From Leifsonia xyli subsp. cynodontis DSM 46306 (lineage in GTDB: Bacteria; Actinomycetota; Actinomycetes; Actinomycetales; Microbacteriaceae), in the NCBI RefSeq assembly GCF_000470775.1, contig NC_022438.1, positions 2,622,419 through 2,686,418 on the forward strand: 64,000 nucleotides of DNA, given 5' to 3'. A program made the position numbers and the translations under genes. The notes below the pieces were generated by a model. It did not search any database. It was given only the letters and a program-made list of their open reading frames with translations, and was not told the DNA's origin. Numbering within the stretch: the first letter of the stretch is position 1; every line of letters starts with the position of its first letter. Shown in pieces: positions 17,253 to 26,977 of the stretch.

Positions 17253-19400
17253 ATGACCCACCTCTCGCGCCGCCGCCGCGCCGCTTCCGCGCTCGGCTTT
17301 CTCACTCTCAGCGCCGTGGCCGGCGTCATGGTCGTCGCGATGGTCGCGCCGGCCGTCGCCGTGAGCGGTATGGCCGCCGACAGCGGCCTCCAGCTTTTCG
17401 AGGGGCTGCCCGAGTACATCAAGCCGGACAAACTCGCGCAGACGACGGACATCTACGCGAAGGATGGGACGGGCGCCCCCGTTCTGCTCGCCGCGGTCTA
17501 CGAGCAGAACCGTGAGGTCGTCGGCTCGGACCAGATCTCCCCGCAGGTGAAGGACGCCCTGATCGCGACCGAGGACCCGCGGTTCTACAGTCACGGCGGC
17601 GTCGATGTGAGAGCGGTTCTGCGCGCCGCCGCCGGGAACGCCCTGAGCGAGAACGTCGGATCGGGCGCGTCCACCATCTCTATGCAGTATGTCAAGAACA
17701 TCCTTGTGCAGCGGGCGGAGGCCATTCCGGACAAGGCCAAGCGCGAAGCCGCCTACGACGACGCGACCAAGACGAGCATCGATCGCAAACTCAAGGAGAT
17801 CCGGCTCGCGATCGGCCTGGAGAAGGCGTACACCAAGGATCAGATTCTGCTCGGCTATCTGAACATCGCGCCGTTCGGCGGCACGACGTACGGTATCCAA
17901 TCGGCGGCGAAGTACTACTACGGCGTCACGGCGGCCGAGCTGACGCTGCCGCAGGCGGCCAGCCTGATCGCGTCGGTGAACGAGCCCAATGGGCTGCGCC
18001 TCGACCGCGAGGAGAACCTCGCGGACAACAAGAAGCGCCGGGACGGCGATGTGCTCGCCGCGATGCTCGAAGAGGGCAAGATCACGCAGGCACAGCACGA
18101 CGAGGCCGTCGCCGCCCCCATCGAGCCGAAGATCACCCCGCTCGCCACTGGCTGCCACGCGGCGAACCCGCTGGGGGCCGGCTTCTTCTGCGACTACGTC
18201 GAACGTGTCATCCAGAACCGGAAGCTGCTCCAGGACGCTGCCGACCCGGAGCGGAGCACCCTCACCACCGGCGGCTACGACATCTACACGCCGCTCGATC
18301 TCGACCTCCAGCGCGCGGCGCTCGAGTCGATGAGCACGTACGTCCCGACGTCCGCCCCGGCCCTCGACCTCGGCGGTTCGCTCGTGACCATCGAGCCCGG
18401 CACCGGACGCGTCCTGGCGATGGTGCAGAACAAGGACTTCAACGCCGACCCGGACGACACCTCGCCGGAGAGCACGGCCGTCAACTTCGCCAGCGATTAT
18501 GAGGACGGCGGTTCCAGCGGGTTCCCCGCCGGCTCGACGTACAAGGTGTTCACGCTCGCCGAGTGGCTCAAGACCGGGCACTCGATCGACGACACGGTCA
18601 ACGGGAACGCGCGGGCACTCAGCCTCTCCACCTTCCGCGACAGCTGCCAGGGAACCCAGGGCGGAACCTATTCGCCCAGGAACGACAGCGGCCAGACGCC
18701 GGGGGACATGAGCGTGCGCGCGGCGACCGCCGGTTCGGTGAACGGGGCGTTCTTCTCGATGGCGCAGAAACTCGACCAGTGCGAGATCCGCAAGACGGCG
18801 GAGGCGTTCGGCGTCCGCCGTGCGGACGGGAAGCCGCTCACCTCCTACGTGTCGGACATCCTCGGAATCAACGAAGTGGCGCCCATCCGGATGGCCGCGG
18901 CCTTCGCGGGGATCGCGAACAAGGGCATCGTCTGCTCCCCCCTCGCGATCGACCGCATCGTGGACTCCGAGGGCAAGGACGTGCCGGTTCCGGGGCCGGA
19001 GTGCTCGGCGGCCGTCAGCCCCGAGGTCGCGGCCACGATGGCCTCGGCGCTGAGCGGTGTGATGAGCGGGACAGGCTCCGCGTCCAACCCGAGGGACGGT
19101 ATCCCGGTGTTCGCCAAGACCGGCACCTCCGACGGAGAGCACCACACCTGGTTCGTCGGCTCCACCACGGAGCTCACGACGGCGGTGTGGGTCGGCAATG
19201 TCCAGGGCGAGGTCTCGCTGCGCCGGTCCACGGTCGGCGGCGTCCAAGGCGATCAGCTGAGACACCGGGTGTGGAAGACCTACATGACGGCCACCGACGC
19301 GAAGTACGGTGGAGCGGCGTTCCCGGCGTCGGTGGCCCAGCCGGTCCGCGTGACGACCCCCGCCCCGACGGCGTCTCCGAGCACACGACCCGAAGGGTGA
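17253..19400 (+). CDS. class A penicillin-binding protein (transglycosylase-transpeptidase)
   Basis: A 715-residue bifunctional peptidoglycan synthase anchored by one N-terminal helix (about residues 11-39). The GT51 domain shows ATEDPRFYSHGGVD with catalytic Glu107 and GASTISMQYVKN. The transpeptidase domain has active-site Ser428 in AGSTYK (Lys431), S495-V-N and K622-T-G in FAKTGTSDG. The C-terminus is a short Thr/Pro tail. The start ATG at 17253 is followed at once by a basic segment and the helix. It is divergent from the luciferase-like gene. Number of such enzymes in the genome is unknown. Confidence 0.92.
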   Translation: MTHLSRRRRAASALGFLTLSAVAGVMVVAMVAPAVAVSGMAADSGLQLFEGLPEYIKPDKLAQTTDIYAKDGTGAPVLLAAVYEQNREVVGSDQISPQVKDALIATEDPRFYSHGGVDVRAVLRAAAGNALSENVGSGASTISMQYVKNILVQRAEAIPDKAKREAAYDDATKTSIDRKLKEIRLAIGLEKAYTKDQILLGYLNIAPFGGTTYGIQSAAKYYYGVTAAELTLPQAASLIASVNEPNGLRLDREENLADNKKRRDGDVLAAMLEEGKITQAQHDEAVAAPIEPKITPLATGCHAANPLGAGFFCDYVERVIQNRKLLQDAADPERSTLTTGGYDIYTPLDLDLQRAALESMSTYVPTSAPALDLGGSLVTIEPGTGRVLAMVQNKDFNADPDDTSPESTAVNFASDYEDGGSSGFPAGSTYKVFTLAEWLKTGHSIDDTVNGNARALSLSTFRDSCQGTQGGTYSPRNDSGQTPGDMSVRAATAGSVNGAFFSMAQKLDQCEIRKTAEAFGVRRADGKPLTSYVSDILGINEVAPIRMAAAFAGIANKGIVCSPLAIDRIVDSEGKDVPVPGPECSAAVSPEVAATMASALSGVMSGTGSASNPRDGIPVFAKTGTSDGEHHTWFVGSTTELTTAVWVGNVQGEVSLRRSTVGGVQGDQLRHRVWKTYMTATDAKYGGAAFPASVAQPVRVTTPAPTASPSTRPEG

Positions 19401-19462
19401 AATCGCGGCATCGTGGCCGCAAGGCGCCGGACGACGCGAGCGGTTAGGGTAGTGTCGCGCGC

Positions 19463-20866
19463 GTGAGAGTCACTCTTCAGTTCATCGGCATGGGCCTTAT
19501 CTGGGGCGCCAGCTTCCTGTTCATGAAGATCGGACTGGAAGGGGTCAGCTTCGGGCAGGTCGCCTGGGCCCGGCTGGTCTTCGGCGCGGTGACACTCGGC
19601 ATCATCCTGCTCGTCACGCGCACCAGGCTCCCCCGCGAGCCGATCGTCTGGCTGCACTTCGTCGTCGTGGCGATCATGGGCTGCGCGCTTCCGTTCCTGC
19701 TCTTCGCCTGGGCGGAGCAGTACGTCTCCTCCAGCCTGGCGAGTATCTACAACGCGGTGACACCCATCACGACCGCCATCATGGCGACGGCGGCCTTCCG
19801 GGTCGAACGGCTCAGCCGCGACCAGGTCCTCGGGGTGATGGTCGGCGTGCTCGGTGTCGTCGTGGTCGTGGGGCCATGGCAGCTGTCGGCGCTCTCCGGC
19901 TCGCTCGGGGGACAGCTCGCCTGCCTCGGGGCGGTCACCTGTTACGGTGTCAGCTTCAGCTACTTGCGCCGCTTCATCTGCCACCGCGACATCCCGGCCA
20001 CCGCGACGGCGTTCCTCAGCGTCGGCCTCGCCGCGGCGATCATGGTCGCGCTGACCCCGGTGATCGCCTGGCACCCCGTCCGGTTCAGCTGGCCGGTCCT
20101 GCTGAGCCTGCTCGCCCTGGGCGCTCTGGGGTCGGGTGTCGTCTACATCTGGAACATGAACGTGCTGCGCGCATGGGGGCCGACAGCGACCTCAGGCGTG
20201 ACCTACGTGACGCCGGTCGTCGGCGTGGCGCTCGGCATCCTGGTGCTCGGGGAGCGCCTCAGCTGGAACGAACCGGCGGGCGCGCTGGTCGTGCTCTGCG
20301 GCATCCTGCTGACCCAGCAGCGGGTGCGGCTGTTGAGGCGGCGGCCGCCGGCAGCTGACCACCGTCCCGCCGGCCTCCCGCCGAAAACGGAGGAAATCCG
20401 AGCTCGGATCGACCCCGCAGTCCTCTCCTTCCCGGCGATCCGCCGGTTTTCGGGCGGATTCTCCTCCCTTTGCCACCGTGCGAACAGGCCGGTCGGTTCA
20501 GCCCACCACCGGTCCGAAGCGCTCCGGAAGCGTGGAGCGATGGACGCTGCGCAGCTCCTCCACGTCGATCGCGAAGAGGTCCTGGACCTCGAGCACCGGC
20601 TGCGTGCCGGCATCGCCGTCGGTGACGCCGATGCGGAGCGCGGGGACGCCGCGCCCGTCGCAGAGGCCACGGAACCTCACGTCGTCCTCGCGGGGAACGG
20701 AGACGATCACGCGCGCAGTCGACTCGCTGAAGAGCGCGCTCGCCGCGTCCACGCCGTCCCGCTCGGCGATGTCGCCCAGCCAGACGCGGGCGCCGACGCC
20801 GAAGCGCAGGACGCTCTCGGCGAGGGCCTGGGCGAGGCCGCCGTCGGCGAGGTCGTGGGCGGATGA
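19463..20866 (+). CDS. EamA/DMT-family transporter with an abnormal C-terminal extension
   Basis: About 295 residues from the GTG at 19463 form ten hydrophobic helices in two EamA repeats ([31 protein letters not shown]; then [34 protein letters not shown]), as in drug/metabolite exporters. A normal protein would end after [13 protein letters not shown] at about 20345. Here the frame runs on without a stop to 20866, overlapping purL antisense by 369 bases and adding a 170-residue charged, non-membrane tail that is only purL read backwards. A lost stop or a late frameshift is likely. The functional part is 19463 to about 20360. Confidence 0.75.
   Translation: MRVTLQFIGMGLIWGASFLFMKIGLEGVSFGQVAWARLVFGAVTLGIILLVTRTRLPREPIVWLHFVVVAIMGCALPFLLFAWAEQYVSSSLASIYNAVTPITTAIMATAAFRVERLSRDQVLGVMVGVLGVVVVVGPWQLSALSGSLGGQLACLGAVTCYGVSFSYLRRFICHRDIPATATAFLSVGLAAAIMVALTPVIAWHPVRFSWPVLLSLLALGALGSGVVYIWNMNVLRAWGPTATSGVTYVTPVVGVALGILVLGERLSWNEPAGALVVLCGILLTQQRVRLLRRRPPAADHRPAGLPPKTEEIRARIDPAVLSFPAIRRFSGGFSSLCHRANRPVGSAHHRSEALRKRGAMDAAQLLHVDREEVLDLEHRLRAGIAVGDADAERGDAAPVAEATEPHVVLAGNGDDHARSRLAEERARRVHAVPLGDVAQPDAGADAEAQDALGEGLGEAAVGEVVGG
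20383..20471. repeat. complex inverted repeat with the interspersed TCTCCTCC motif
   Basis: CCGAAAAC (from about 20383) pairs with GTTTTCGG near 20449-20456, and GGAGGAAATCCG pairs imperfectly with CGGATTCTCCTCC (20455-20467). It lies between the EamA membrane domain and the purL stop, where a bidirectional terminator would be expected. Confidence 0.45.
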
Positions 20867-22816
20867 GATGAGGCCCTGCTGCGACGCGGCGTGCAGGGTC
20901 TCGGCGAGCCTGCGCTCGGCGGCGAGGTCCACCGCGGGGGGTCGTCCGCCAAGGTGACCGTGGACCGTCGCCGCCCACGCGGAGCCGTCGAGCTCTTCGC
21001 GGGTGATGCCGAGGAGGTAGATGTTCTCGCCCTCGTCCTGCCAGCCGGCCGGGATGCGGCGCGCTACATCGTCGATCACGCCCAGCACGCCGACGACCGG
21101 GGTCGGGAAGACAGGGACATCGCCGGTCTGGTTGTAGAAGGAGACGTTGCCGCCGGTGACGGGGACACCCAGTTCCAGGCAGGCGTCCGAGAGTCCCTCG
21201 ACGGCCTGCGAGAACTGCCACATGACCTCGGGGTTCTCAGGGCTGCCGAAGTTGAGGCAGTCGGTGACCGCGGCGGGCACGGCGCCGGAGGCGGCCACGT
21301 TGCGGTATGCCTCAGCGAGGGCGAGCTTGGCGCCCTCTTTCGGATCGAGCTGGCAGTAGCGGCCGTTGGCGTCGGTGGCGATGGCGAAGCCGAGGCCGCT
21401 CTCCTCGTCCACGCGGATCATGCCCGCATCGTCCGGGAAGGCGAGCGCGGTGTTGCCGCCGACGAAGTAGTCGTACTGGTCCGTGATCCAGGACTTGTCG
21501 GCCAGGTTGGCGCTGCCCAGCAGGGCGAGGGTCTGCTCGCGCAGCGCGTCGCCCGAGGCCGGCCGGGCGAGCGCCGAGGCCGAGTCGGCCCGCAGGGCGT
21601 CGATCCACGACGGGTAGGCGACGGGACGCTCGTAGACCGGTCCGTCGATCGCGACCGTGCGCGGGTCGACGTTGACGATCTCCTCGCCGTGCCAGTCGAT
21701 GACCAGGCGGCCGGTGTCGGTCACCTCGCCGAGGACGCTGGTCTCCACATCCCACTTCGCCGTCACCGCGAGGAACTGGTCGAGAAGCTCGGGCTTGACG
21801 ACCGCCATCATCCGCTCCTGGCTCTCCGACATGAGGATCTCCTCGGCGGTGAGGCTCGGATCGCGCAGCAGCACACTGTCCAGTTCGATGAACATCCCGC
21901 CGTCGCCGTTCGAGGCGAGTTCGCTGGTGGCGCAGGATATGCCGGCGGCGCCGAGGTCCTGGATGCCCTCGACCAGTTTGCCGCGGTACAGCTCCAGGCA
22001 GCACTCGATGAGCACCTTCTCGGCGAACGGGTCGCCCACCTGCACGGCCGGGCGCTTGGCCGGCCCTCCCTCGGAGAACGTGTCGGACGCCAGGATGCTC
22101 GCCCCGCCGATCCCGTCGCCGCCGGTCCGCGCGCCGAACAGCACGACCTTGTTGCCCACGCCGGAGGCGTTCGCAAGGTGCAGATCCTCGTGACGGAGCA
22201 CACCGACCGACAGCGCGTTGACGAGCGGGTTGCCCTGGTACACCGGGTCGAAGTACGTCTCGCCGCCGATGTTCGGCAGGCCGAGGCAATTGCCATAGAA
22301 CGAGATGCCGGAGACCACACCATGCACGACGCGCGCGGTGTCCGGCTCGTCGATCGCACCGAAGCGCAGCTGGTCCATCACCGCGACCGGACGCGCGCCC
22401 ATCGAGATGATGTCGCGGACGATCCCGCCCACGCCGGTCGCCGCGCCCTGGAACGGCTCGATGTAGGAGGGGTGGTTGTGCGACTCCACCTTGAAGGTGA
22501 CGGCCCAGCCTTCGCCGATATCCACGACGCCCGCGTTCTCGCCCATCCCGACCATGAGGTTCTTCTTCATCGCTGGCGTGACCTTCTGCCCGAACTGCCG
22601 CAGGTAGATCTTCGACGATTTGTAGGAGCAGTGCTCGGACCACATCACCGAGTACATCGCCAGCTCGCCGCTCGTGGGCCGGCGTCTGAGGATTTCGCGA
22701 ATGCGCGCGTACTCGTCCGGTTTGAGGCCGAGCGCGGCGAACGGCTGCTCCCTCTCCGGCGTGGCGGCGGCGTTCGCGACCGTATCGACGACCTGGTGGG
22801 TGGTGGTGTCGGTCAC
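20498..22816 (-). CDS. purL: phosphoribosylformylglycinamidine synthase subunit PurL
   Basis: The 772-residue large subunit of FGAM synthase uses ATP and ammonia from PurQ to amidate FGAR in purine synthesis. Landmarks are [12 protein letters not shown] near residue 59, [24 protein letters not shown] with metal/ATP ligands, [13 protein letters not shown], and the second half [23 protein letters not shown]. Length matches the small-PurL type that works with separate PurS and PurQ, which are not in the window. The ATG at 22814-22816 follows directly from conserved spacing; an EamA frame overlaps its 3' end antisense. Confidence 0.97.
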   Translation of the reverse strand: MTDTTTHQVVDTVANAAATPEREQPFAALGLKPDEYARIREILRRRPTSGELAMYSVMWSEHCSYKSSKIYLRQFGQKVTPAMKKNLMVGMGENAGVVDIGEGWAVTFKVESHNHPSYIEPFQGAATGVGGIVRDIISMGARPVAVMDQLRFGAIDEPDTARVVHGVVSGISFYGNCLGLPNIGGETYFDPVYQGNPLVNALSVGVLRHEDLHLANASGVGNKVVLFGARTGGDGIGGASILASDTFSEGGPAKRPAVQVGDPFAEKVLIECCLELYRGKLVEGIQDLGAAGISCATSELASNGDGGMFIELDSVLLRDPSLTAEEILMSESQERMMAVVKPELLDQFLAVTAKWDVETSVLGEVTDTGRLVIDWHGEEIVNVDPRTVAIDGPVYERPVAYPSWIDALRADSASALARPASGDALREQTLALLGSANLADKSWITDQYDYFVGGNTALAFPDDAGMIRVDEESGLGFAIATDANGRYCQLDPKEGAKLALAEAYRNVAASGAVPAAVTDCLNFGSPENPEVMWQFSQAVEGLSDACLELGVPVTGGNVSFYNQTGDVPVFPTPVVGVLGVIDDVARRIPAGWQDEGENIYLLGITREELDGSAWAATVHGHLGGRPPAVDLAAERRLAETLHAASQQGLISSAHDLADGGLAQALAESVLRFGVGARVWLGDIAERDGVDAASALFSESTARVIVSVPREDDVRFRGLCDGRGVPALRIGVTDGDAGTQPVLEVQDLFAIDVEELRSVHRSTLPERFGPVVG

Positions 22817-22873
22817 TTCGGCGGCACTCCAGGATGCTTGTGACGGCGGGGGATGGGGCTCAGTCTACCGGGG

Positions 22874-23557
22874 TCAGGCGGGGCAGCGTTCGCTGGGCAT
22901 CGTGCGCACCGAGACGTTCTCCAAGGGGACATTCGACTCGTTGGCGACTTGGATGCTCACGACACGATTCTCGAAGATCGCGAACACGATCCACCCTCCC
23001 CCACCGTCGGCGAGGCCGTAGTAGGTTGTCACATCGTTGTAGCTGCCCGTTCTCTCGATCTCGGGGTAGGCGCTGAGAAGTCGCTCCGCGGATGAGCCCA
23101 CACCGATCCCTGCTTCGGTGGTCGGGCCACGGGGGACGTCTTGGCTCCAATCGCCGACGATGACCGCGGCGGTGTATGACGGGTCGGTCACCCCGCCGAC
23201 GAGGAGAACCGAGAAGCCTTCGCTGTCGACAAGACTGAGCTGGCCCGGAACGCAGAGCTTGTCGGTATTGTCGGAGAAAGCGGCGAGCGTCTGCCGTTCC
23301 CGCTCCATGGACGAGCCGAGCGCTATCGGCCCGATCCCGTGGAATCCGATCGTCCAGGTCGTCGGGTCCGCGATGTCAGGAACGGCCACCGGTGGGTTCG
23401 TCGGTGTCGGTGTTGGTGTCGGCGACTCCATCGGCGCCGGCGCGACCGCCGGCCCCGGCTCGAAGATCCGCGTCCCCAATGCGAACGCGGCGCCACCGCC
23501 GGAGAGCGCCAGCGCAGCGATCACCAGCCCTACGATCAGCGCTACTCGCTTGCGCAC
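22874..23557 (-). CDS. membrane-anchored secreted protein of unknown function
   Basis: About 227 residues: a basic start (VRKRVALIVG), one helix (residues 4-28), a Pro/Thr linker (SPTPTPTPTNPP), and an extracytoplasmic domain with a Cys pair (KLCVPG and the final SERCPA). I do not recognise the family. The GTG at 23555-23557 has AAGGAG upstream. A longer frame would begin inside the palindromic repeat at 23597-23662 (GTG at 23609-23611 or TTG at 23647), adding up to 30 residues encoded by the repeat. The shorter start is preferred. Confidence 0.65.
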   Translation of the reverse strand: MRKRVALIVGLVIAALALSGGGAAFALGTRIFEPGPAVAPAPMESPTPTPTPTNPPVAVPDIADPTTWTIGFHGIGPIALGSSMERERQTLAAFSDNTDKLCVPGQLSLVDSEGFSVLLVGGVTDPSYTAAVIVGDWSQDVPRGPTTEAGIGVGSSAERLLSAYPEIERTGSYNDVTTYYGLADGGGGWIVFAIFENRVVSIQVANESNVPLENVSVRTMPSERCPA

Positions 23558-23596
23558 CGGTCCCCGCTCCTTGTCCGCGCGCGCTTGCTCGTCCAG

Positions 23597-23662
23597 CCAT
23601 CGGTTCCTCACTTGTTCAGGCGACACGCCGGGGCCGGGCCGGAACAAGTGAGGAATCGATGG
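23597..23662. repeat. 66-bp palindromic repeat, copy 2 (24-bp arms, two mismatches)
   Basis: Bases 23597-23620 pair with 23639-23662 with two mismatches, around a loop starting CGACACGCCG. The outer sequence CCAGCCATCG-TTCCTCA and the trailing CGATGGCGGGG are shared with copy 1 at 13546-13611, while the inner arm bases differ but stay paired. It lies 22 bases after the stop of the peptide ABC ATPase gene on the minus strand. Compensatory differences between copies suggest that the folded form is what matters. Confidence 0.85.
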
Positions 23663-23683
23663 CGGGGAGAGGGAGAGAGAGGG

Positions 23684-25309
23684 TCACTTGATTCGGGCGA
23701 AGGGGTCCGGGATGGCGGCCAGGAGCTCGCGGGTGTAGGGGTGCGTCGCGTTGTCGATCACCTGTGCGGCTGTCCCCTGTTCGCGCACCCGCCCGCCTTC
23801 GAGCACCGTCACGTCGTCCGCGAGCGCCCGCGCCGACAGGAGATCGTGTGTGATGTAAAGCATGGCGATGCCGCGGCCGGCGACCAGGCGGCGGAGGAGA
23901 TCGAGGATCTCGGCGCGGATGGAGACATCCAGCATCGAAACCGGCTCGTCGGCGATGAGCACAGCCGGGTTCGCCGCGAGGGCGCGGGCGATCACGACCC
24001 GCTGGCGCTGGCCGCCCGAAAGCTGGTGGGGCAGCTTGTCGATGAAGCGCGCCGCGGGCGTGAGGCCGACCTGTTCGAGGAGGGCGGCGGCGCTCGCCGC
24101 CACCTCCGAGCGTGGGATGCCACCGTAGCTCCGCAACGGCCGCGACAGGATGTACTGCAAGGTGTTCGCGGGGTTCAGCGAGGCGAACGGGTCCTGGAAG
24201 ACCAGCTGTGTCGTCGCGCGGTACTCGCGCAGGCGGCGTCCGCGCAGCGTCCCGACCGGGACGGAGGGGGAGCCGGGACGGGTGAGGGTGACCGTTCCGC
24301 CGGCGGGCCGCTCCATCCCGAGCAGGAGGCGCGCGATCGTGGACTTGCCCGAGCCGGACTGGCCGACCAGGGCGGAGATGGTGCCTTCGAGGAGGGTGAG
24401 CGAGATCTCGGCCAGGGCGGTGACGTGGCGGCGGCTGCGACCGCGGCCGACGCGGTAGGTCTTGCCGACCCCGCTCATGGTCAGCAGCGGCTCGGCGGCG
24501 CTCGCGGTGGCGGCCTTCGCCACCGCGCCGGAGGTCACGCGGTAGGCGTCGAGGAGTTTCGCTGCGTAGGGATGCCCGGCGCCGCCGGCCAGCAGGGCCG
24601 CGGGCGTCGACTGCTCCACGATCTCGCCGTCCAGCATGACGAGCACGCGGTCGCTCAGCTCCAGGACGGTGCCGATGTCGTGGCTGACGAACAGCACTGC
24701 GAAGCCCAGCTGCCCCTGAAGCTCGCGCAGCCGGTCCGGGATGCGGCGCTGCACGAGCACATCGAGCCCGGTGGTCGATTCGTCCAGCACGACCAGCTCG
24801 GGGCTGAGCGCCAGCGCGAGGGCGAGGGTGACGCGCTGCTTCATCCCGCCGGAGAGCTCGTGCGGGTAGGAGTCGAGCACGCTCTCCTCCAGGTCGACCA
24901 TCCTGAGCAGCTCCGCGGCGCGGGCGCGGGAGGCCGGGACGCGATGGGCGCGGAAGGTGTCCCGGAACTGCGCCGCGATCGTCATGACCGGGTTGAGCGA
25001 GTTCATCGAGGACTGGAACACGGTCGAGAGCGAGACCCAGCGGATGCCGCGGAGCTCGTCGTCGCCGAGCCCATCGATGCGCCGGCCGTCGAAGACGACG
25101 CTCCCGCTCTCGATGGCGGCCGGTTTGCTGAGCAACTGCAGGATGGCGTTGCCGAGCGTCGACTTGCCGCATCCCGACTCGCCGACCAGGCCGACGAACT
25201 CGCCCTTCTCGATGGCGAACGAGACCGAGCGGACCGCGTGGTGCGGCGCGTGGTCGCGCGGACGGTAGACGACGGACAGATCGGTGACCTCGAGGAGTGC
25301 CACGGTCAT
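23684..25309 (-). CDS. peptide/nickel-type ABC transporter, fused double ATP-binding protein
   Basis: A 541-residue protein with two complete ATPase domains of the Opp/Dpp type. Domain 1 has GESGCGKST, signature LSGGMKQR and LVVLDESTTGLD. Domain 2 (from about residue 275) has GQSGSGKST, LSGGQRQR and VLIADEPVSMLD. Each ends with the oligopeptide-transporter C-terminal segment (HPYAAKLLDA; HPYTRELLAAIPDP). The ATG at 25307-25309 overlaps the permease stop (ATGA). The preceding permease is truncated and no binding protein or second permease is present, so the transporter is probably an orphan component. Confidence 0.88.
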   Translation of the reverse strand: MTVALLEVTDLSVVYRPRDHAPHHAVRSVSFAIEKGEFVGLVGESGCGKSTLGNAILQLLSKPAAIESGSVVFDGRRIDGLGDDELRGIRWVSLSTVFQSSMNSLNPVMTIAAQFRDTFRAHRVPASRARAAELLRMVDLEESVLDSYPHELSGGMKQRVTLALALALSPELVVLDESTTGLDVLVQRRIPDRLRELQGQLGFAVLFVSHDIGTVLELSDRVLVMLDGEIVEQSTPAALLAGGAGHPYAAKLLDAYRVTSGAVAKAATASAAEPLLTMSGVGKTYRVGRGRSRRHVTALAEISLTLLEGTISALVGQSGSGKSTIARLLLGMERPAGGTVTLTRPGSPSVPVGTLRGRRLREYRATTQLVFQDPFASLNPANTLQYILSRPLRSYGGIPRSEVAASAAALLEQVGLTPAARFIDKLPHQLSGGQRQRVVIARALAANPAVLIADEPVSMLDVSIRAEILDLLRRLVAGRGIAMLYITHDLLSARALADDVTVLEGGRVREQGTAAQVIDNATHPYTRELLAAIPDPFARIK

Positions 25310-25684
25310 CCCTCCCTCAGTTGGGGGTTGCTCAGCGTGTCGATGCCGAAATTGATGAGTGTGAAGCTCGTGATGAGCAGGGCGAGGGTGAGCCCCGGGG
25401 CGATCAGCCACGCGAGCTGCCCGGTGAGCAGGGCGCCGCCGACATTGGCTTGGTAGAGCATCGCGCCCCAGCTGACCGTCTGCGGATCGCCCAGCCCCAG
25501 GAACGCGAGCCCGGCCTCGCCGCCGATCGCGCCGAGGGCGGCGCCCATGAAGCCGACGACGATGAGCGAGGTCATATTGGGCATGATCTCCCGCAGGATG
25601 ATGCGTGGCGTACGGTCTCCGGCCAGTTTCGCCGCAGCGACGTAGTCGCGGGTGCGCAGGGAGATGACCTGCGATACGCCCGAC
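25306..25684 (-). pseudogene. DppC/OppC-type ABC permease, N-terminally truncated
   Basis: The frame gives VISLRTRDYVAAAKLAGD (the EAA-type cytoplasmic loop of Dpp permeases), IILREIMPNMTSLIVVGFM, and three more helices ending FGIDTLSNPQLREG. Only the last ~125 of about 280-300 residues remain. At about 25683 it is joined directly to the start of an unrelated PEP-mutase-like gene, which marks a deletion junction. An ATG at 25584 could start a 92-residue fragment, without the EAA loop. Confidence 0.75.
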
Positions 25685-25897
25685 CATGTCGATCATCAGG
25701 TCGAGGGGGATGCGTTCGCCGTCGTCGTAGCCGAAGCTCGCAGCGATGGAGTGGCTGGCGGTCGCCAGCGCGCGGGTGCCGGGGAGGGCCGCGATGGCGC
25801 GTGCGCTGACCGCATCCCAGACATTCACGACTCGCAGCAGATCGGGGTCCTCATGGAGCCGGCGCAATTCGGCGCCGCGCTCGTGGATGGTCGTCAT
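25682..25897 (-). pseudogene. isocitrate lyase/PEP mutase-family enzyme, truncated after ~72 codons
   Basis: From the ATG at 25895-25897 the protein reads RGAELRRLHEDPDLLRVVNVWDAVSARAI in pieces typical of the phosphoenolpyruvate mutase/isocitrate lyase superfamily: VVNVWDAVSAR, then ATASHSIAASFGYDDGE and IPLDLMIDMVGRI. Family members have about 250-280 residues; the rest, including the metal-binding D-x-D and lid, is missing because the frame runs into the DppC remnant at about 25683. It is divergent from the LssY-domain pseudogene. Confidence 0.7.
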
Positions 25898-25942
25898 AGT
25901 GTCACCCTACGTCGACGGTCCCCGCGGCTCTAGGATGGCCGC

Positions 25943-26911
25943 ATGACCGGAACCGGCGACCAGCTGCCGGCGCGGGACGCGCCGGAGACGGCGGCGCGCG
26001 TCCCGGCGAGCGGTTCGCACGACGTCCTCCACCCCGGCGCAGCTCTGTGCCTCTCGAGCGCTCCGAGCACCGGCGGCCTCCCGAACCCCCCAAGACCTGG
26101 TCTGCGAACGGCCGCCGTGTCTCGATCAACGCGGTCGTCGACTCCGCGTTCTTCGTCTTCGGCGGGCTGGCCGCGATCTGGCTGGCGTGGATCGTGCTCA
26201 CCGAGAGCTTCGGGTGGGGCTTGCTCCTGTCTTCCGTTCTTCGTCTTGTTCTGGGTCGTCCTCGCCTACCTCGTGCTGCCGCGGCTGCATCGCATCCTGA
26301 CCCGGATCTACGTTCCGGACTACTTCATCGGCCGGGCCCGCACCAGCGACGGGCTGCTCGGCGACCCGATCAACCTGGCGCTCCTCGGCACGGAAGCGCA
26401 GCTGGACGAGGCCATGACCGCGGCCGGATGGAACCGCGCGGACGAGGTGACAGCGGCCTCCAGCCGGCGGATCGTCGCCTCGACGATTCTTCGCCGCAGC
26501 TATGACGAGGCCCCCGTGAGCCCGCTCTTCCTGTTCGGGCATCAGCAGGACGTCGCTTACCAGCAGGAGGTTCTGGGCAACCCCGCCAAGCGTCACCACG
26601 TCCGCTTCTGGCGCTGCCCGGAGGGCTGGCTGCTCCCCGGCGGCCACCGCGTCGGCTGGCTCGCCGCCGGCACGTTCGATCGTGCTGTCGGCTTCTCGCT
26701 GTTCACGCTCCAGATCACTCACAAGATCGACGCGAACACGGACATCGAGCGCGACCATATCGTCTCCACCCTCACCGGGTCCGGGCTGGACGTGGAGGTG
26801 TCGGTCATCCGCGACTTCTCCACCGGCTACCACTCGCGGAACGGCGGCGGGGACAGCATCGAGACGGATGGCGATCTCCCGATCGTCGACCTCACCGGTG
26901 TGAGCGTCTAA
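25943..26911 (+). pseudogene. LssY-domain membrane protein, frameshifted twice
   Basis: Most of the protein reads in the frame ending at 26911: FVLFWVVLAYLVLPRLHRIL, YVPDYFIGRARTSDGLLGDPIN, AMTAAGWNRADE, and HVRFWRCPEG; these fit an LssY C-terminal domain. Between about 26040 and 26225 the sensible protein (RRVSINAVVDSAFFVFGG, AAIWLAWIVLTESFGWG) is in the next frame. Two compensating shifts, near 26000-26045 and near 26225, are needed to restore one chain of about 320 residues. Function of this domain is not well defined. Confidence 0.65.
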
Positions 26912-26977
26912 CCCGCCTCGACCGCAAGAGCCCGGAACGCGGACGCCCGCCGGGCCGCTCTGGCCGCGCGGCGACCC

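Noticed and set aside
23557..23647. A start codon for the secreted protein inside the palindromic repeat
   Set aside because: It would add a repeat-encoded segment before the membrane anchor, and a GTG with a good AAGGAG lies downstream at 23555-23557.
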